64,000 nucleotides of DNA from Pyrodictiaceae archaeon (lineage in GTDB: Archaea; Thermoproteota; Thermoprotei_A; Sulfolobales; Pyrodictiaceae), in contig JALVSY010000016.1 in the NCBI GenBank assembly GCA_027036135.1, positions 434,001 to 498,000 on the forward strand, given 5' to 3'. Under the pieces are notes generated by a model. The model worked only from the letters and a program-made list of their open reading frames with translations, ran no database searches and was not told where the DNA came from. A program made the position numbers and the translations under genes. Of the stretch, positions 40,476 to 50,101 are shown piece by piece (the first letter of the stretch is position 1; the number at the start of each line of letters is the position of its first letter).

Positions 40476-42203
40476 TTGGTGCTGCTCTATATGGTCAGTA
40501 ATGTAATCAAGATGAGAGATATGATTAGATTTAAAAAGGCTATACCGCTAGTAATCCTAGCAGTTCTCGCAGCATCCTCTCTTGCACTCTTCGTAGCCAA
40601 GATGGATGGACTTAATGAACGAGTAGTAGCCAGCGAAGCTTTTGCTAATAACCTCAAAGTAATATATATCAATAAATTGTTTGGGTCACAGAGCGCTAAA
40701 ATATCGCTACAGGGAGTACCTAAGGGTTATCATATATGTGTAAGTGCATGGGGCTGGACTCCGGATAGTAGTATAGTGTCTCTCGGGAAAGCATGCTCGG
40801 CTAGCGGTACCATAGCTTTACCAGTCGATTCTATTAAGAGGTACATGAAGGCTTGGAAGAATTACTTGATAAGAAACAAAGATAGCCTTAACGTTGTTGA
40901 ACCAGGCATACTGATTACAGTGACCCTAGTAAAGCCGGGCAAAGCTATCTATGCAGTATTTAAAGCAGTCCCTATAAACGCTAAGTACTTTCTCGAAAAG
41001 AAGGCATCATTAACTATAACTATAGGATCGGATGCAATAAAAGCAGCGCTCAAGAAACCTGTTATGACCTGGAACGAGTGGGAAAAAGCACTAGCTAGGT
41101 CAATGACTGCAAGGAAGCAAGCGCATAGTACTGAATGGCCGCCGAAGCTAGTACCCATAGGTAATGGAATATATTGGACCTACTATAAGACTATAGCTAA
41201 GAATGACGATATGTATATACCATTAGTCATAGTGAGGCTGCATGGCTATTTAAAATATCTGGAAAGAACCCAGCTGCTTCTCCAGGAATTCTTTGCCTCA
41301 TACGATAAAGGCTATGTCGTCTTTACAGCAACGTATCATGTTGATCAAGATAATGCAGGCATAAGCATAGATTATGGAGATATGGGCCCAGTCTTTAGCC
41401 TTAAGGCAAAGACGAAAGCACTTATGCAGTACCTGGATTTTGAAAGCTACTTCGCGTACAGCGATGACGCCAAAACGCTTAGGAGCATTTCTGGCCTCTA
41501 TAATCACCCGCAAGTTGCTGTACTACATGTAAAGGGTAGCGATGCTATCGCAGCTATTGGTTTCAGAGGACAGAGCATTGTTGCAAAGTACTGCTTAGGC
41601 TATGAGTACCCGATAGGAGGAGGCGTTTCTATCGTTACGTGTCCGAAGAGCAATACAGCCTTTGCAACATTTACTATGTTTAGGCCCATAGTTTATAAGA
41701 ACCACCTATACTACTGGGCAGAGGCTGATAGCAACCCTCACGATGGAATCGGTGTCGCCGAGAAGGCCTTCTGGCCGATATACAATACATGGCACTACAC
41801 TGAAAAGGAATTGTATGAAAAGCCGCTTTATGTCAGTTCCTCTAATCTCACAGCAATATCCAATGCCATTCCGCTGCTCGGTGTAGGTGTGCCAGTACTA
41901 CCACTTCTCATAAAGGATCCATCACCACTTCTAGCACCAGTATTCGCAGCCACACTTGGCTACACAAGCAAATCAGTAACCGTCCTTCATCTATCAGCCT
42001 CGCTATACTCCGATAAAGGTACTAATGTGGGCTTTGTAGCCAGGATATTCGAAACACCGATGAAGCTATACTATGATGACAGAGCGTACACTATAAGCTC
42101 GCCAGTACTAGATATAGGCATATACCAAGGCGGCGGTGCGCCACACCCGTGCACGGCGCCTGGTACCTCATGCCCGACAAATAACAAGGGTACAGAAGCC
42201 TAG
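40476..42203 (+). CDS. hypothetical secreted/surface protein
   Basis: 575 aa, N-terminal TM, lower GC than surroundings; no family recognised. Confidence 0.65.
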   Translation: MVLLYMVSNVIKMRDMIRFKKAIPLVILAVLAASSLALFVAKMDGLNERVVASEAFANNLKVIYINKLFGSQSAKISLQGVPKGYHICVSAWGWTPDSSIVSLGKACSASGTIALPVDSIKRYMKAWKNYLIRNKDSLNVVEPGILITVTLVKPGKAIYAVFKAVPINAKYFLEKKASLTITIGSDAIKAALKKPVMTWNEWEKALARSMTARKQAHSTEWPPKLVPIGNGIYWTYYKTIAKNDDMYIPLVIVRLHGYLKYLERTQLLLQEFFASYDKGYVVFTATYHVDQDNAGISIDYGDMGPVFSLKAKTKALMQYLDFESYFAYSDDAKTLRSISGLYNHPQVAVLHVKGSDAIAAIGFRGQSIVAKYCLGYEYPIGGGVSIVTCPKSNTAFATFTMFRPIVYKNHLYYWAEADSNPHDGIGVAEKAFWPIYNTWHYTEKELYEKPLYVSSSNLTAISNAIPLLGVGVPVLPLLIKDPSPLLAPVFAATLGYTSKSVTVLHLSASLYSDKGTNVGFVARIFETPMKLYYDDRAYTISSPVLDIGIYQGGGAPHPCTAPGTSCPTNNKGTEA

Positions 42204-42235
42204 GCCTTACTCTGTACTTTAAACTCCAGTATGTT

Positions 42236-43126
42236 TCATATCTCTATTTCTGCTAGTAGGTCTTCTAGTAGTTCTAGTTCGGGGAATTCGAGTACTCCTA
42301 GTTCCTCGGCGAGTACGTAGGGCTTTATCTTCGCGAGGTCTATGTCTTCTCGGAGTATTGGTGAGAGGTAGGTGTCGGGGCTTAGGCTCACTGTTGTCCC
42401 TGTCTGGTACTGGCCGACAGCAGGTAGTACTATGAGGGTTGCTCCTAGCTTCTCGTAGGGCGCTACTAGGAACGCGGGTAGCTTTGCCACGTAGCCTAGC
42501 TTGTCGCGTAGCCTTAGGCTCGGGTGCTCATGCCCCATTATGACGACGTCCACGCCGCCGGGGTAGTTGCCCTCGGGCTTGCGGTGACCGTGTACCACTA
42601 GTACTCCTTTCTCGTAGTACTCGTTCACAAGCTCTATACCATACTCTCTCGTGACCAGGGGTAAGTAGTTATCATGATTACCCCTAACAATCACCACCTC
42701 GGCGCCGCGTTCCTTGACAAGATAGTCTAGTACCCTGCGGACCTCCTCCCTTTCACTCCTCAGCAACCTAGAGAAACAATGCTTAACATCACCAGCAAGG
42801 ATAACCCTACTAGCCCCGGTCTCATCAAGAGCCCTTCCAAGGACCTCAAGGGTTCTCGCAAGCTGTATCCGTGGCACAAAGAAGCCCTGCTTAGCAGCCT
42901 CCTCCTCAAACCCTAGATGAGTATCAGCAATGATGACCGCGCCGATGCGGCGAACATAGATCGCGGGAATACTATCAACAACCTCTACGCCGGGCACCAG
43001 CTCCAAGGCCCAGATAGCCCTCCCAAGACCCAGTTCTAAGAGTATTACCGAGCCACACCGAGCTAATATATGGTACCAGAGAAGCCTCTTGTAACCTGGC
43101 CCCAGTACCCGCGAAGCCAGAGACAT
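42236..43126 (-). CDS. metallophosphoesterase
   Basis: IIADTHLGFEEEA, LAGDVKH, VRGNHDNY, VHGHRKP, MGHEHPS motifs. Confidence 0.9.
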   Translation of the reverse strand: MSLASRVLGPGYKRLLWYHILARCGSVILLELGLGRAIWALELVPGVEVVDSIPAIYVRRIGAVIIADTHLGFEEEAAKQGFFVPRIQLARTLEVLGRALDETGASRVILAGDVKHCFSRLLRSEREEVRRVLDYLVKERGAEVVIVRGNHDNYLPLVTREYGIELVNEYYEKGVLVVHGHRKPEGNYPGGVDVVIMGHEHPSLRLRDKLGYVAKLPAFLVAPYEKLGATLIVLPAVGQYQTGTTVSLSPDTYLSPILREDIDLAKIKPYVLAEELGVLEFPELELLEDLLAEIEI

Positions 43127-43191
43127 GGGAGATTTAACTTTATCACTGAGGCCCTATGGCAGCTTTGTGTGCGTGGCGGGAGTGCTTCTCT

Positions 43192-43617
43192 ATGAGTGGC
43201 GAGCTAGCTGAAGCGCTTTGGAGACGGGCCACAGTATATCTCCGCGAGGCTAAGCACCTCTACTCGGAGGGCCAATACGATGTTGCGCTAGTTATGGCTG
43301 AGCAGGCAACACAGCTAGGCATAAAGGCGGTCTATGCTAGGCTCCTTGGCGCCGTGCCGCGTGGGCATAGCCTGCGCCGCCTACTAGGCTACCTCGCCTC
43401 GGTGCTGGAGGAAGCTAGTAAGCAGGAGGAGGAGGCGATGCTTCTCCGAGACTTCGTGGCAAGTAACCGTGACTCCCTAGTCCTGCTAGAAGACGCCTAT
43501 ATACAGGGACGCTACGATGTACCCGGTTATACGAGGAGCGAGGCCGAGAAAGGAATTAGCACAGTAACCCAGCTACTCGAGCTACTAGGGAAGCTACTAG
43601 GGATGCGGCATGGTTAA
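43192..43617 (+). CDS. HEPN domain protein (putative toxin of HEPN-MNT pair 1)
   Basis: AKHLYSEGQYDVALVMAEQATQLGIKAVYARLLGAVPRGHSLRRLL; overlaps downstream MNT. Confidence 0.85.
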   Translation: MSGELAEALWRRATVYLREAKHLYSEGQYDVALVMAEQATQLGIKAVYARLLGAVPRGHSLRRLLGYLASVLEEASKQEEEAMLLRDFVASNRDSLVLLEDAYIQGRYDVPGYTRSEAEKGISTVTQLLELLGKLLGMRHG

Positions 43618-43969
43618 CAAAGTAGACGTGCTCATGGCTAAGTGGTTCTACGAGCTACGAGACGGGTGGAGAGAAGCAGCAACCCTTGTAGCAAGGGTGG
43701 CTAAGCGCCTCTACCCAGGAGCAAAGGTATACGTGATAGGCAGCGTAGCCGAGGGCACCTTCACAGCGACAAGCGACCTAGACATACTAGTAGTACTACC
43801 CCGCGACCCAGAGCCCAGCGAGAGGCTCCGGATAAAGACAAGTATCCTCCTACAAGCATTCGACGAGGGACTCCCCTTCCACTACCCAGTAGACCTCCAC
43901 ATAGCAGGGCCAAAGAAACTAACAGAATACAGGAAACACGCCAAGAAAATGATAAACATAGACCCTTAA
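43610..43969 (+). CDS. MNT nucleotidyltransferase (pair 1)
   Basis: VIGSVAEGTFTATSDLDILVV (GSx10DxD). Confidence 0.88.
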   Translation: MVNKVDVLMAKWFYELRDGWREAATLVARVAKRLYPGAKVYVIGSVAEGTFTATSDLDILVVLPRDPEPSERLRIKTSILLQAFDEGLPFHYPVDLHIAGPKKLTEYRKHAKKMINIDP

Positions 43970-44235
43970 TGGAGCATGAATAGGATTGTTAATAACTTAA
44001 TAACCGAGTACCCTTGTGCCCCCGGCTTACTAGTAGCTACTTTGCCCGTGTTCTTTTGCCGAGCTATAAATCCCCCTTGCCACAACTACTTTCTTAGTGA
44101 AGCTTCATTCCACTCATCCTCGTCAATAGTGTTTGCAGTTCAGGATAAGGAGCATGTTTTGCCAATATATAATTAGGCCTATGACTTTCTTTAAGTTTCT
44201 GGAAGCTCCTTAGAGACTAGTGGTGCTAAGAATCT

Positions 44236-44646
44236 ATGAGCCATATAGATGAATATAAGGTTATGATTACTAGGAGTAGATGGTTCCTTGATCTAGCTAG
44301 AGAGGCGTATCGTAGGCAGCAATACGACTTAGCAGTATTTCTCGCCGAGCAAGCAGCACAGTTACGAGTAAAGGCAGCACTCATCCGCCTTGCCGGGCAC
44401 TATCCACGAGTTCATAGTATCCGGTTACTATTAGGAGAGCTAGCGAAGGCAAGCGGTAATGCGGGTAAGAAGATAATAGAGTTCATTAAGAATAATCGTT
44501 CTCTCTTATCAGAGCTAGAGGATGTTTATTTAATAGCAAGGTATGCCCCAAAACAGTACAGCCGCGAGGACGCCGATGACCTCATAACTATAGCAGAGAA
44601 AATCATCAAGCTTGTAGAGGAGACAGAGCGAGGCCAGGAGCATTGA
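44236..44646 (+). CDS. HEPN domain protein (pair 2)
   Basis: AREAYRRQQYDLAVFLAEQAAQLRVKAALIRLAGHYPRVHSIRLLL. Confidence 0.85.
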   Translation: MSHIDEYKVMITRSRWFLDLAREAYRRQQYDLAVFLAEQAAQLRVKAALIRLAGHYPRVHSIRLLLGELAKASGNAGKKIIEFIKNNRSLLSELEDVYLIARYAPKQYSREDADDLITIAEKIIKLVEETERGQEH

Positions 44647-44975
44647 GCCTTGTCGTGGAGAGGGCTAGGATGCTAAGGGAATGGAGGAAATGGGTGCCGA
44701 GGGTAGTGGAGGTTATTAAGCAGCTATACCCTGATGCAGAGATCTACGTCATAGGCAGCGTGGCCGAGGGAACCTATACCGGGGCTAGCGACCTAGACCT
44801 CCTAGTAGTGACGAAGAACCCTCCAAGAACGCCCCGAGAAGAGGCGGAGGCGAAGACAAGGATAGAGGATCTAGCCAGCCTACCCATATACCACCCGCTC
44901 GAGATACACTTCGCGAGCCAAGAGGAGAAACAAAAGTGGCTCAAGTGGTCAAGGAAGACAATAAAACTAGCCTAG
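44643..44975 (+). CDS. MNT nucleotidyltransferase (pair 2)
   Basis: VIGSVAEGTYTGASDLDLLVV. Confidence 0.88.
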   Translation: MSLVVERARMLREWRKWVPRVVEVIKQLYPDAEIYVIGSVAEGTYTGASDLDLLVVTKNPPRTPREEAEAKTRIEDLASLPIYHPLEIHFASQEEKQKWLKWSRKTIKLA

Positions 44976-45030
44976 CCCGCTACGAGGCAGCATCGCTAGT
45001 GATCGCTTCATAATATTTTGGTGATGTTGT

Positions 45031-45126
45031 GGGCCGCGGGGGAACCCGTCCCCCACCAGCAAGGGGCCCTTAGCGGCCCCAAGCCTGTCGGGAACGGTGC
45101 GGGGGCGACAAAGCCACCCGCGGCCC
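45031..45126. ncRNA. candidate GC-rich structured RNA (strand undetermined)
   Basis: 10-bp perfect outer stem GGGCCGCGGG(45031-45040)/CCCGCGGCCC(45117-45126); inner CCCCC/GGGGG and ACC/GGT; apical hairpin GGGGCC-CTTAGC-GGCCCC (45063-45080); GC-rich island in AT-rich intergenic DNA. Confidence 0.5.
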
Positions 45127-45247
45127 CCCGAGTAAGCCCTAGGACATTGTCGCTCAATATAGTCTCTACCTTTCATAATTTTGCGGGAGTCATGTGAAAA
45201 CAATTTGTAATAGTTATTTATTGATTAAATATTAAGAAAATATAACG

Positions 45248-45264
45248 ATATATATATATATATA
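45248..45264. repeat. AT dinucleotide microsatellite
   Basis: Uninterrupted ATATATATATATATATA in the upstream region of the 45319 ORF. Confidence 0.9.
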
Positions 45265-45318
45265 CCTTCAGCATTACTATACTCAATAATAGAAGGGTAT
45301 AAAGAGGTAGATTCAATA

Positions 45319-46089
45319 ATGCTTATAGGCAAGAAAACAATAGCCACAATAGTAATAGTGATGATAGGCATCACGTCACTCATAATACTTCATCCCTGGC
45401 GACACGGGCACAGCTCTAAGCACTATAAGGTCATAGCAATACCTTCTCTAGGAACACCTCAGGAGGCGTTTAGGGAAGGATATGTCTATGGCTACGTAGT
45501 GGGAAAGATTCTATCAATGAAGAATCCTACAGGAGGTCTGCTAAAGATAAAAGTTAAGATAACATATGTAGGGAACGCCTCAGCTCCCGAGGAGCTACTA
45601 GTAAAGCCAGTACTGGATAATGGCCTTGAGGTATCGCTCCCACCAGCTATGGCTAAAGAGATACTCATAAAGTATCAGAACAATGGTAAGGCGCTCCTAG
45701 ACCTATTGTTCCGCGGAGTAATATCCTTCGACCAAGACGTGGGTGGCAGAGTCTGGGTAGAACCATCAAGATTACTTAATGTTGCCTCGGAGAAACCTAT
45801 AATAGTTCATAGAAATAGCTCCGTAGTGGCAACAATACTTGTGAAACCCGCTAATTTATCACTAATAGAGCGCAAAATAGCTTGTAGCCTACTCAATGCA
45901 CGTTTATCAAGAATAGGAATTAGGGGCCCTATATCCATTGATTTCGAATTATTCAATGCAATCACGGGGAAACCTGCTGCGAGGAAGGGTATGAAACTAG
46001 TCTTATTAACATGGCCGATAAGCATTCCAGCAATACAAGTATATTATATAGCATGTATATATAACGAAGTTTATGGGGGTGGGAGGTAA
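45319..46089 (+). CDS. hypothetical membrane-anchored/secreted protein
   Basis: N-terminal TM, 256 aa. Confidence 0.65.
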   Translation: MLIGKKTIATIVIVMIGITSLIILHPWRHGHSSKHYKVIAIPSLGTPQEAFREGYVYGYVVGKILSMKNPTGGLLKIKVKITYVGNASAPEELLVKPVLDNGLEVSLPPAMAKEILIKYQNNGKALLDLLFRGVISFDQDVGGRVWVEPSRLLNVASEKPIIVHRNSSVVATILVKPANLSLIERKIACSLLNARLSRIGIRGPISIDFELFNAITGKPAARKGMKLVLLTWPISIPAIQVYYIACIYNEVYGGGR

Positions 46090-47072
46090 TGAAGACTGGA
46101 AATAAATATCACGCCCTCATTATTCTAATAGCTGTAATAGGATTAATCATGTTTAATACCATCTTCGTTACGATTGCTTATGCTGATAACGATCACTATT
46201 ATATAGGAGGATACTTTGTCCATAACGATGTTATAACCGCTACCAGGGCTATCATGGCTGCAAATATAATTTCTCTAAACCCATCGGATATACCACCTGG
46301 TAATACTTTTCAGATGGTGCTAAGCGTTGCTGGCGGCAATGATGGGGCTCCTAGTGGATGTGTTTACCAAAACTCTATCGAAGTACTCCATAACGGTACA
46401 GTCATTGTTGTGCCGCAAGTATGGAATGGCTCTACGCTACTCTCCTATAGGATAACTAATACTAATGTATCAACTGATGCTATTGCTTGGTATGTAGAGA
46501 TACGGGTTCCGGGTAATGGTATAGCTTCTATGTGGCTCTATACCTATGCTACGTGGATCGAGTATGAGTATAATGCTCCTGAAAAGTGTCATCAGGATTT
46601 CAGCCTTGCGGGAACAAATTGTAGGAACGATAAACTCCTTGTAGGCGTAGAGAAGCATGGTGATTACTATGTTAAGTTCCTGCAGTTCGGTATTGAGGCT
46701 AGTAGTCACGTGGGTAGCAGCAATAATGAGTGGGAGGTGCAGACTTATAGTATAGCCTATTATAGTAGGGGGGAATGGCATTATTTGCCTGCTAAATCAG
46801 TGCTTTCTTCAACATCAGCGATAACTTATACAAAATCCGGAGCCCTTATAATAGTAGGTGGCTTGGACTATAATAGTGTTAATATAGATAGAGCGTTTAC
46901 GTATAACGATGACGTGTTCTGGCACTATACTGGTGATACGTTGCCTTCGAATACGACGCTATGGAGTGGCTCCGGCAGTATGACGCCGTATCCTTATCAG
47001 CAATCATGGGTGTTTAGCCTGCCTCCTAGCCCTCTTGGTACTTTGCAGGAGCAAGGGAATAGAACAAAGTAA
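46089..47072 (+). CDS. hypothetical secreted protein
   Basis: Signal peptide-like N-terminus (HALIILIAVIGLIMFNTIFVTIAYAD), Asn/Tyr-rich extracellular-like body; start overlaps preceding stop. Confidence 0.65.
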   Translation: MKTGNKYHALIILIAVIGLIMFNTIFVTIAYADNDHYYIGGYFVHNDVITATRAIMAANIISLNPSDIPPGNTFQMVLSVAGGNDGAPSGCVYQNSIEVLHNGTVIVVPQVWNGSTLLSYRITNTNVSTDAIAWYVEIRVPGNGIASMWLYTYATWIEYEYNAPEKCHQDFSLAGTNCRNDKLLVGVEKHGDYYVKFLQFGIEASSHVGSSNNEWEVQTYSIAYYSRGEWHYLPAKSVLSSTSAITYTKSGALIIVGGLDYNSVNIDRAFTYNDDVFWHYTGDTLPSNTTLWSGSGSMTPYPYQQSWVFSLPPSPLGTLQEQGNRTK

Positions 47073-47116
47073 GTGCAGAGACCCCAATTTTTATTTTTCT
47101 TGTATTGTTTTCCTTA

Positions 47117-47680
47117 TTAATATTTTAGTAGTTCTTGTAGTGCTTCTTCGTGCTCCTTGCTCCATTGTTTTCGTTGCTCTAGTTCGGGTTTTACGTGGTT
47201 CTTTATTATCTCTATGAGCTTGTCTAGTAGGATTATGATGTCCTTGGCTGCTTCTTCTCGGCTTCTGTACTTGCTTAGCTCCGCATCGGGATCGGGGCCG
47301 TGGTACTGGTAGTCGTGGAGGTCTAGGGCCTTGTCTGTTGCGAAGCTATAGCCCGGTACGTGTTTCTCTATTAGTTGTCCGAGGGCTTTGAGCCTGGTTG
47401 TTGGGATGCGTGTTATTGCTTTCTCCCTTATCCATTTTGTCTCCTTCTCGGGTAGGTTCTTTGTTATCTTGTCTATGTGGAGGGCTAGTATTGCTGCTGT
47501 TAGTGCTCTCCATGCCTGGAATGCCTTACCGGCTGCGTTCCTTGTATAGCCTTGCTCTAGGAATCTTAGGGCGAGGAGGGCCTCTAGCAGTGCTTCTAGT
47601 GCGCGTGCTGAGGCGTAGGCGGCTAGGTCTCTCCTGGGCTTTGGTAGTGGCTTCTCTAGTAGCTCTGGACTAGTAGTCAT
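47117..47680 (-). CDS. PaREP1/HEPN-like protein
   Basis: AAGKAFQAWRALTAAILALH...YSFATDKALDLHDYQYHGPDPDAELSKYRSREEAAKDI. Confidence 0.65.
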   Translation of the reverse strand: MTTSPELLEKPLPKPRRDLAAYASARALEALLEALLALRFLEQGYTRNAAGKAFQAWRALTAAILALHIDKITKNLPEKETKWIREKAITRIPTTRLKALGQLIEKHVPGYSFATDKALDLHDYQYHGPDPDAELSKYRSREEAAKDIIILLDKLIEIIKNHVKPELEQRKQWSKEHEEALQELLKY

Positions 47681-47743
47681 CCCTGTTCCCGCTCTCTTAG
47701 TGCACGGGGTGCCTGGTTATACCCTTGTGCTCTACTCGCCGGG

Positions 47744-48904
47744 TTATTGTATCCTTGCTACGGGTGTTTTGCCGAAGTCTCCTATCTCTATCCATTCGCC
47801 TGGCTCCGCGTCCACGGCTACTATTCTTACTCCTAGTGGTTTCTCTTTGAGGTTGGCGGCAGTGGTTATCTCTGCTAGTATTGCTGCTGTTTTCTCCCTG
47901 GTCCATTGCCTCTTGGGTACTAGTACCATGTCTAGCCCTGCTACGCACGCATAGGTTAGGTGGAGGAGCTTGTAGATGTTTAGCTCGTTGCTCGCTACCC
48001 GCTCTTTCAGCACGTTGTCCTCTGCTACTGGTAGCATTACCTGGTTAAACCCGGTACAGGTGACGTCTAGGCATAGTTCCTCTATTAGCTCCTCTATCTC
48101 CCTAATAGTGGCTGCTACCCCTATCTCTCCTATCCTCTGCCCCGCTACCTGCTCTACTACCCTGGCTACGCTCTGCTCCATCCAGGGCGAGAGCGATAGG
48201 TCTAGGCCCCGGTACTCTAGGCCAAGCTCCTCAGCGATATCCATTAGGTTCTCCTCTAGCTCCACGGCTAGGTCGCTTACATCGTTAAAGCCCTCGTAGA
48301 GGTCTCTGCCCTCTAGCATCCTCGGGTAGAGCAGGGACGCGCTGAGCCCATGGACGGGTCCTAGGCTGGACCCCGCGGGGAAGTAGGGTGACTCGATGAA
48401 GCCGGGCACGGCTATAGCGAAGCGCGCTGCCTTGTCGGGGTGCCTCGCTACCTCGTAGAGTATCTTGGCGGCCTCCTCTATGGGTGCTGGTGTTGCTATG
48501 CTAGCGTAGACCCGGGGACCGAGCCCAAGTACCTCCAGCACCTGCCCGGGCCCAGCATCGACAGCCTCAGCGTGGAAGACGGAGTAGTAGACATCGGTGG
48601 CGAATGCGTCCCTAGCCTCCTTTAGTAGCTCAATGGTCTTGCTGGCTGGTAGGGGTGAGGGGGGAAGAGTTACACGTATACTATCTACGCGTAGCCCCAT
48701 CTTCTCCTCAACCAGCTTCGCGGCCCGCCTAGCCTTCTCGGTTGCACCCTCTATGACGCTGCGAAGAGTATCCCCGTCCCACTCGGGTACAGCTGCATGG
48801 ACAACTATGGCCCTTATCTCTGCCTTCTCTGGCCTCAACGCTGTCCAGGCCTCCGTTACCTTAGGGGCCGTGAACAGAAAATATGCCCCTCCCCCTGCTA
48901 CCAC
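47744..48904 (-). CDS. DUF711/UPF0210 family protein
   Basis: LEYRGLDLSLSPWMEQSVARVVEQVAG...CTGFNQVMLPVAEDNVL...CVAGLDMVLVP. Confidence 0.82.
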   Translation of the reverse strand: MVAGGGAYFLFTAPKVTEAWTALRPEKAEIRAIVVHAAVPEWDGDTLRSVIEGATEKARRAAKLVEEKMGLRVDSIRVTLPPSPLPASKTIELLKEARDAFATDVYYSVFHAEAVDAGPGQVLEVLGLGPRVYASIATPAPIEEAAKILYEVARHPDKAARFAIAVPGFIESPYFPAGSSLGPVHGLSASLLYPRMLEGRDLYEGFNDVSDLAVELEENLMDIAEELGLEYRGLDLSLSPWMEQSVARVVEQVAGQRIGEIGVAATIREIEELIEELCLDVTCTGFNQVMLPVAEDNVLKERVASNELNIYKLLHLTYACVAGLDMVLVPKRQWTREKTAAILAEITTAANLKEKPLGVRIVAVDAEPGEWIEIGDFGKTPVARIQ

Positions 48905-49064
48905 GTGTCGTAATGAAGGATGCTATGTTCTCGCATGGGCGCCGAGAAGAGCTTGCCCTACACTAATATATACTAGAATAAGTATAAATAACTATCCTCT
49001 ATCTAGGTATAGACCAAATACTTATGTACTAGATAATAGTATTGGTAATAAACGGTGAGTAGCT

Positions 49065-49502
49065 GTGGCCGAGAAACCGGTTAACCATGAGAGGCTGCAG
49101 AAGCTACAGGACGAGCTAAGAAGCCTCATAGCCCAGGCCGACCAGCTAAGAGCCCAAATAGACATAGTGAACGCGACGATACAGGACCTAGCAGCGAGCA
49201 TAGAGGTCCTAGACTATATAAAGAAGTATGGCGAGGGCAAGACCGTACTAGTACCGATAGGCGCTGGTAACTTCATACGCGCAAAGATAGAGAAACCAGA
49301 CAAGGTAATCATGGGTGTTGGCGGTAGGCTCAGCGTAGAAGTAGACATCGATGACGCGAGGAAAATGATAGAGGAGAGGATAGGCACACTCGAGAGCCTA
49401 AGACTAGACCTTCTAAGAAAGCTAGAAGAAGTTAATAGGAGAATCAACGAGATACTACCACAGGTAGAGCAACTAGCCCGCGAAGAAGAGAAGAAAGCCT
49501 AA
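49065..49502 (+). CDS. pfdA: prefoldin subunit alpha
   Basis: Coiled coil - [38 protein letters not shown] - coiled coil. Confidence 0.88.
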   Translation: MAEKPVNHERLQKLQDELRSLIAQADQLRAQIDIVNATIQDLAASIEVLDYIKKYGEGKTVLVPIGAGNFIRAKIEKPDKVIMGVGGRLSVEVDIDDARKMIEERIGTLESLRLDLLRKLEEVNRRINEILPQVEQLAREEEKKA

Positions 49503-49599
49503 GAGAGCACATCGGCTTCGTAGAGCCTTTTGTAATGCTTTTTCCTCGCCAATTACCAATCCCCCATTTCTGTTTCTACTAAGTCTCTTGTAGAGGGGT

Positions 49600-49923
49600 A
49601 TGGAATTGAACAGCAGCGTGAGCGTTGAGAAGCTAGTCGAGGCTCTTAGGAGCCTTGAGGCCCTGCGAAGAGAAATAGTAGCTATTCGCTCACGGCTAGC
49701 CGAGATACGCGAGGCAAGGAAGATACTTGAGGAGAAGAAACCAGGCACCATTTTTCGGGAAATAGGGGGACTCGTAATCGAGGTAACCCTGGACGATGCG
49801 CTGAGCTATCTAAGGGACGAAGAGGAGCTACTAGAGACGAGACTCGCGAGGCTGGAGGCAGAGGAGAAGAAGCTCCGAGAAGAAATAGCTCGGCTCGAGA
49901 AGGAACTAGGGCTACGAAGATAA
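49600..49923 (+). CDS. prefoldin beta-like subunit
   Basis: ARKILEEKKPGTIFREIGGLVIEVTLDDALSYLRDEEELLETRLARLEAEEKKLREEI. Confidence 0.65.
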   Translation: MELNSSVSVEKLVEALRSLEALRREIVAIRSRLAEIREARKILEEKKPGTIFREIGGLVIEVTLDDALSYLRDEEELLETRLARLEAEEKKLREEIARLEKELGLRR

Positions 49924-49970
49924 GGCCCCCGGGGACTAGGTAATGTAGCAACGAGGAGTAAGTGAAGATT

Positions 49971-50042
49971 CTCCGTGATGTGGAGGGCTGTAGCCGCGTC
50001 ACTGATGGGCCGCTGAGCCCTCTCCCTGGGCGGTGACGTGGC
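49971..50042. other. candidate structured leader/ncRNA upstream of HEPN-MNT pair 3
   Basis: Stem GCCGCGTCAC(49993-50002)/GTGACGTGGC(50033-50042), 10 bp with one G-U; inner GGGC-CGCTGA-GCCC; upstream CTCC/GGAG hairpin. Confidence 0.4.
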
Positions 50043-50101
50043 GAGGGACAACCGAATCTCCGGGTCGTCCAGGGTTCTTGCATATTCCTTGGGGCTCTTG
50101 T

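Noticed and set aside
43976-44176. 66-aa ORF between HEPN-MNT pairs
   Set aside because: Short, no motif or conserved pattern; likely noncoding spacer between duplicated cassettes.
44967-45203. 78-aa minus-strand ORF across the GC-rich element
   Set aside because: Gly/Pro/Arg-rich translation produced by the nested GC stems; RNA structure is the better explanation.
49975-50017. C/D box sRNA (GTGATG...CTGATGG...CTGA)
   Set aside because: C box imperfect, D' and C' would overlap, and the second guide region would be too short; stem-loop interpretation preferred.
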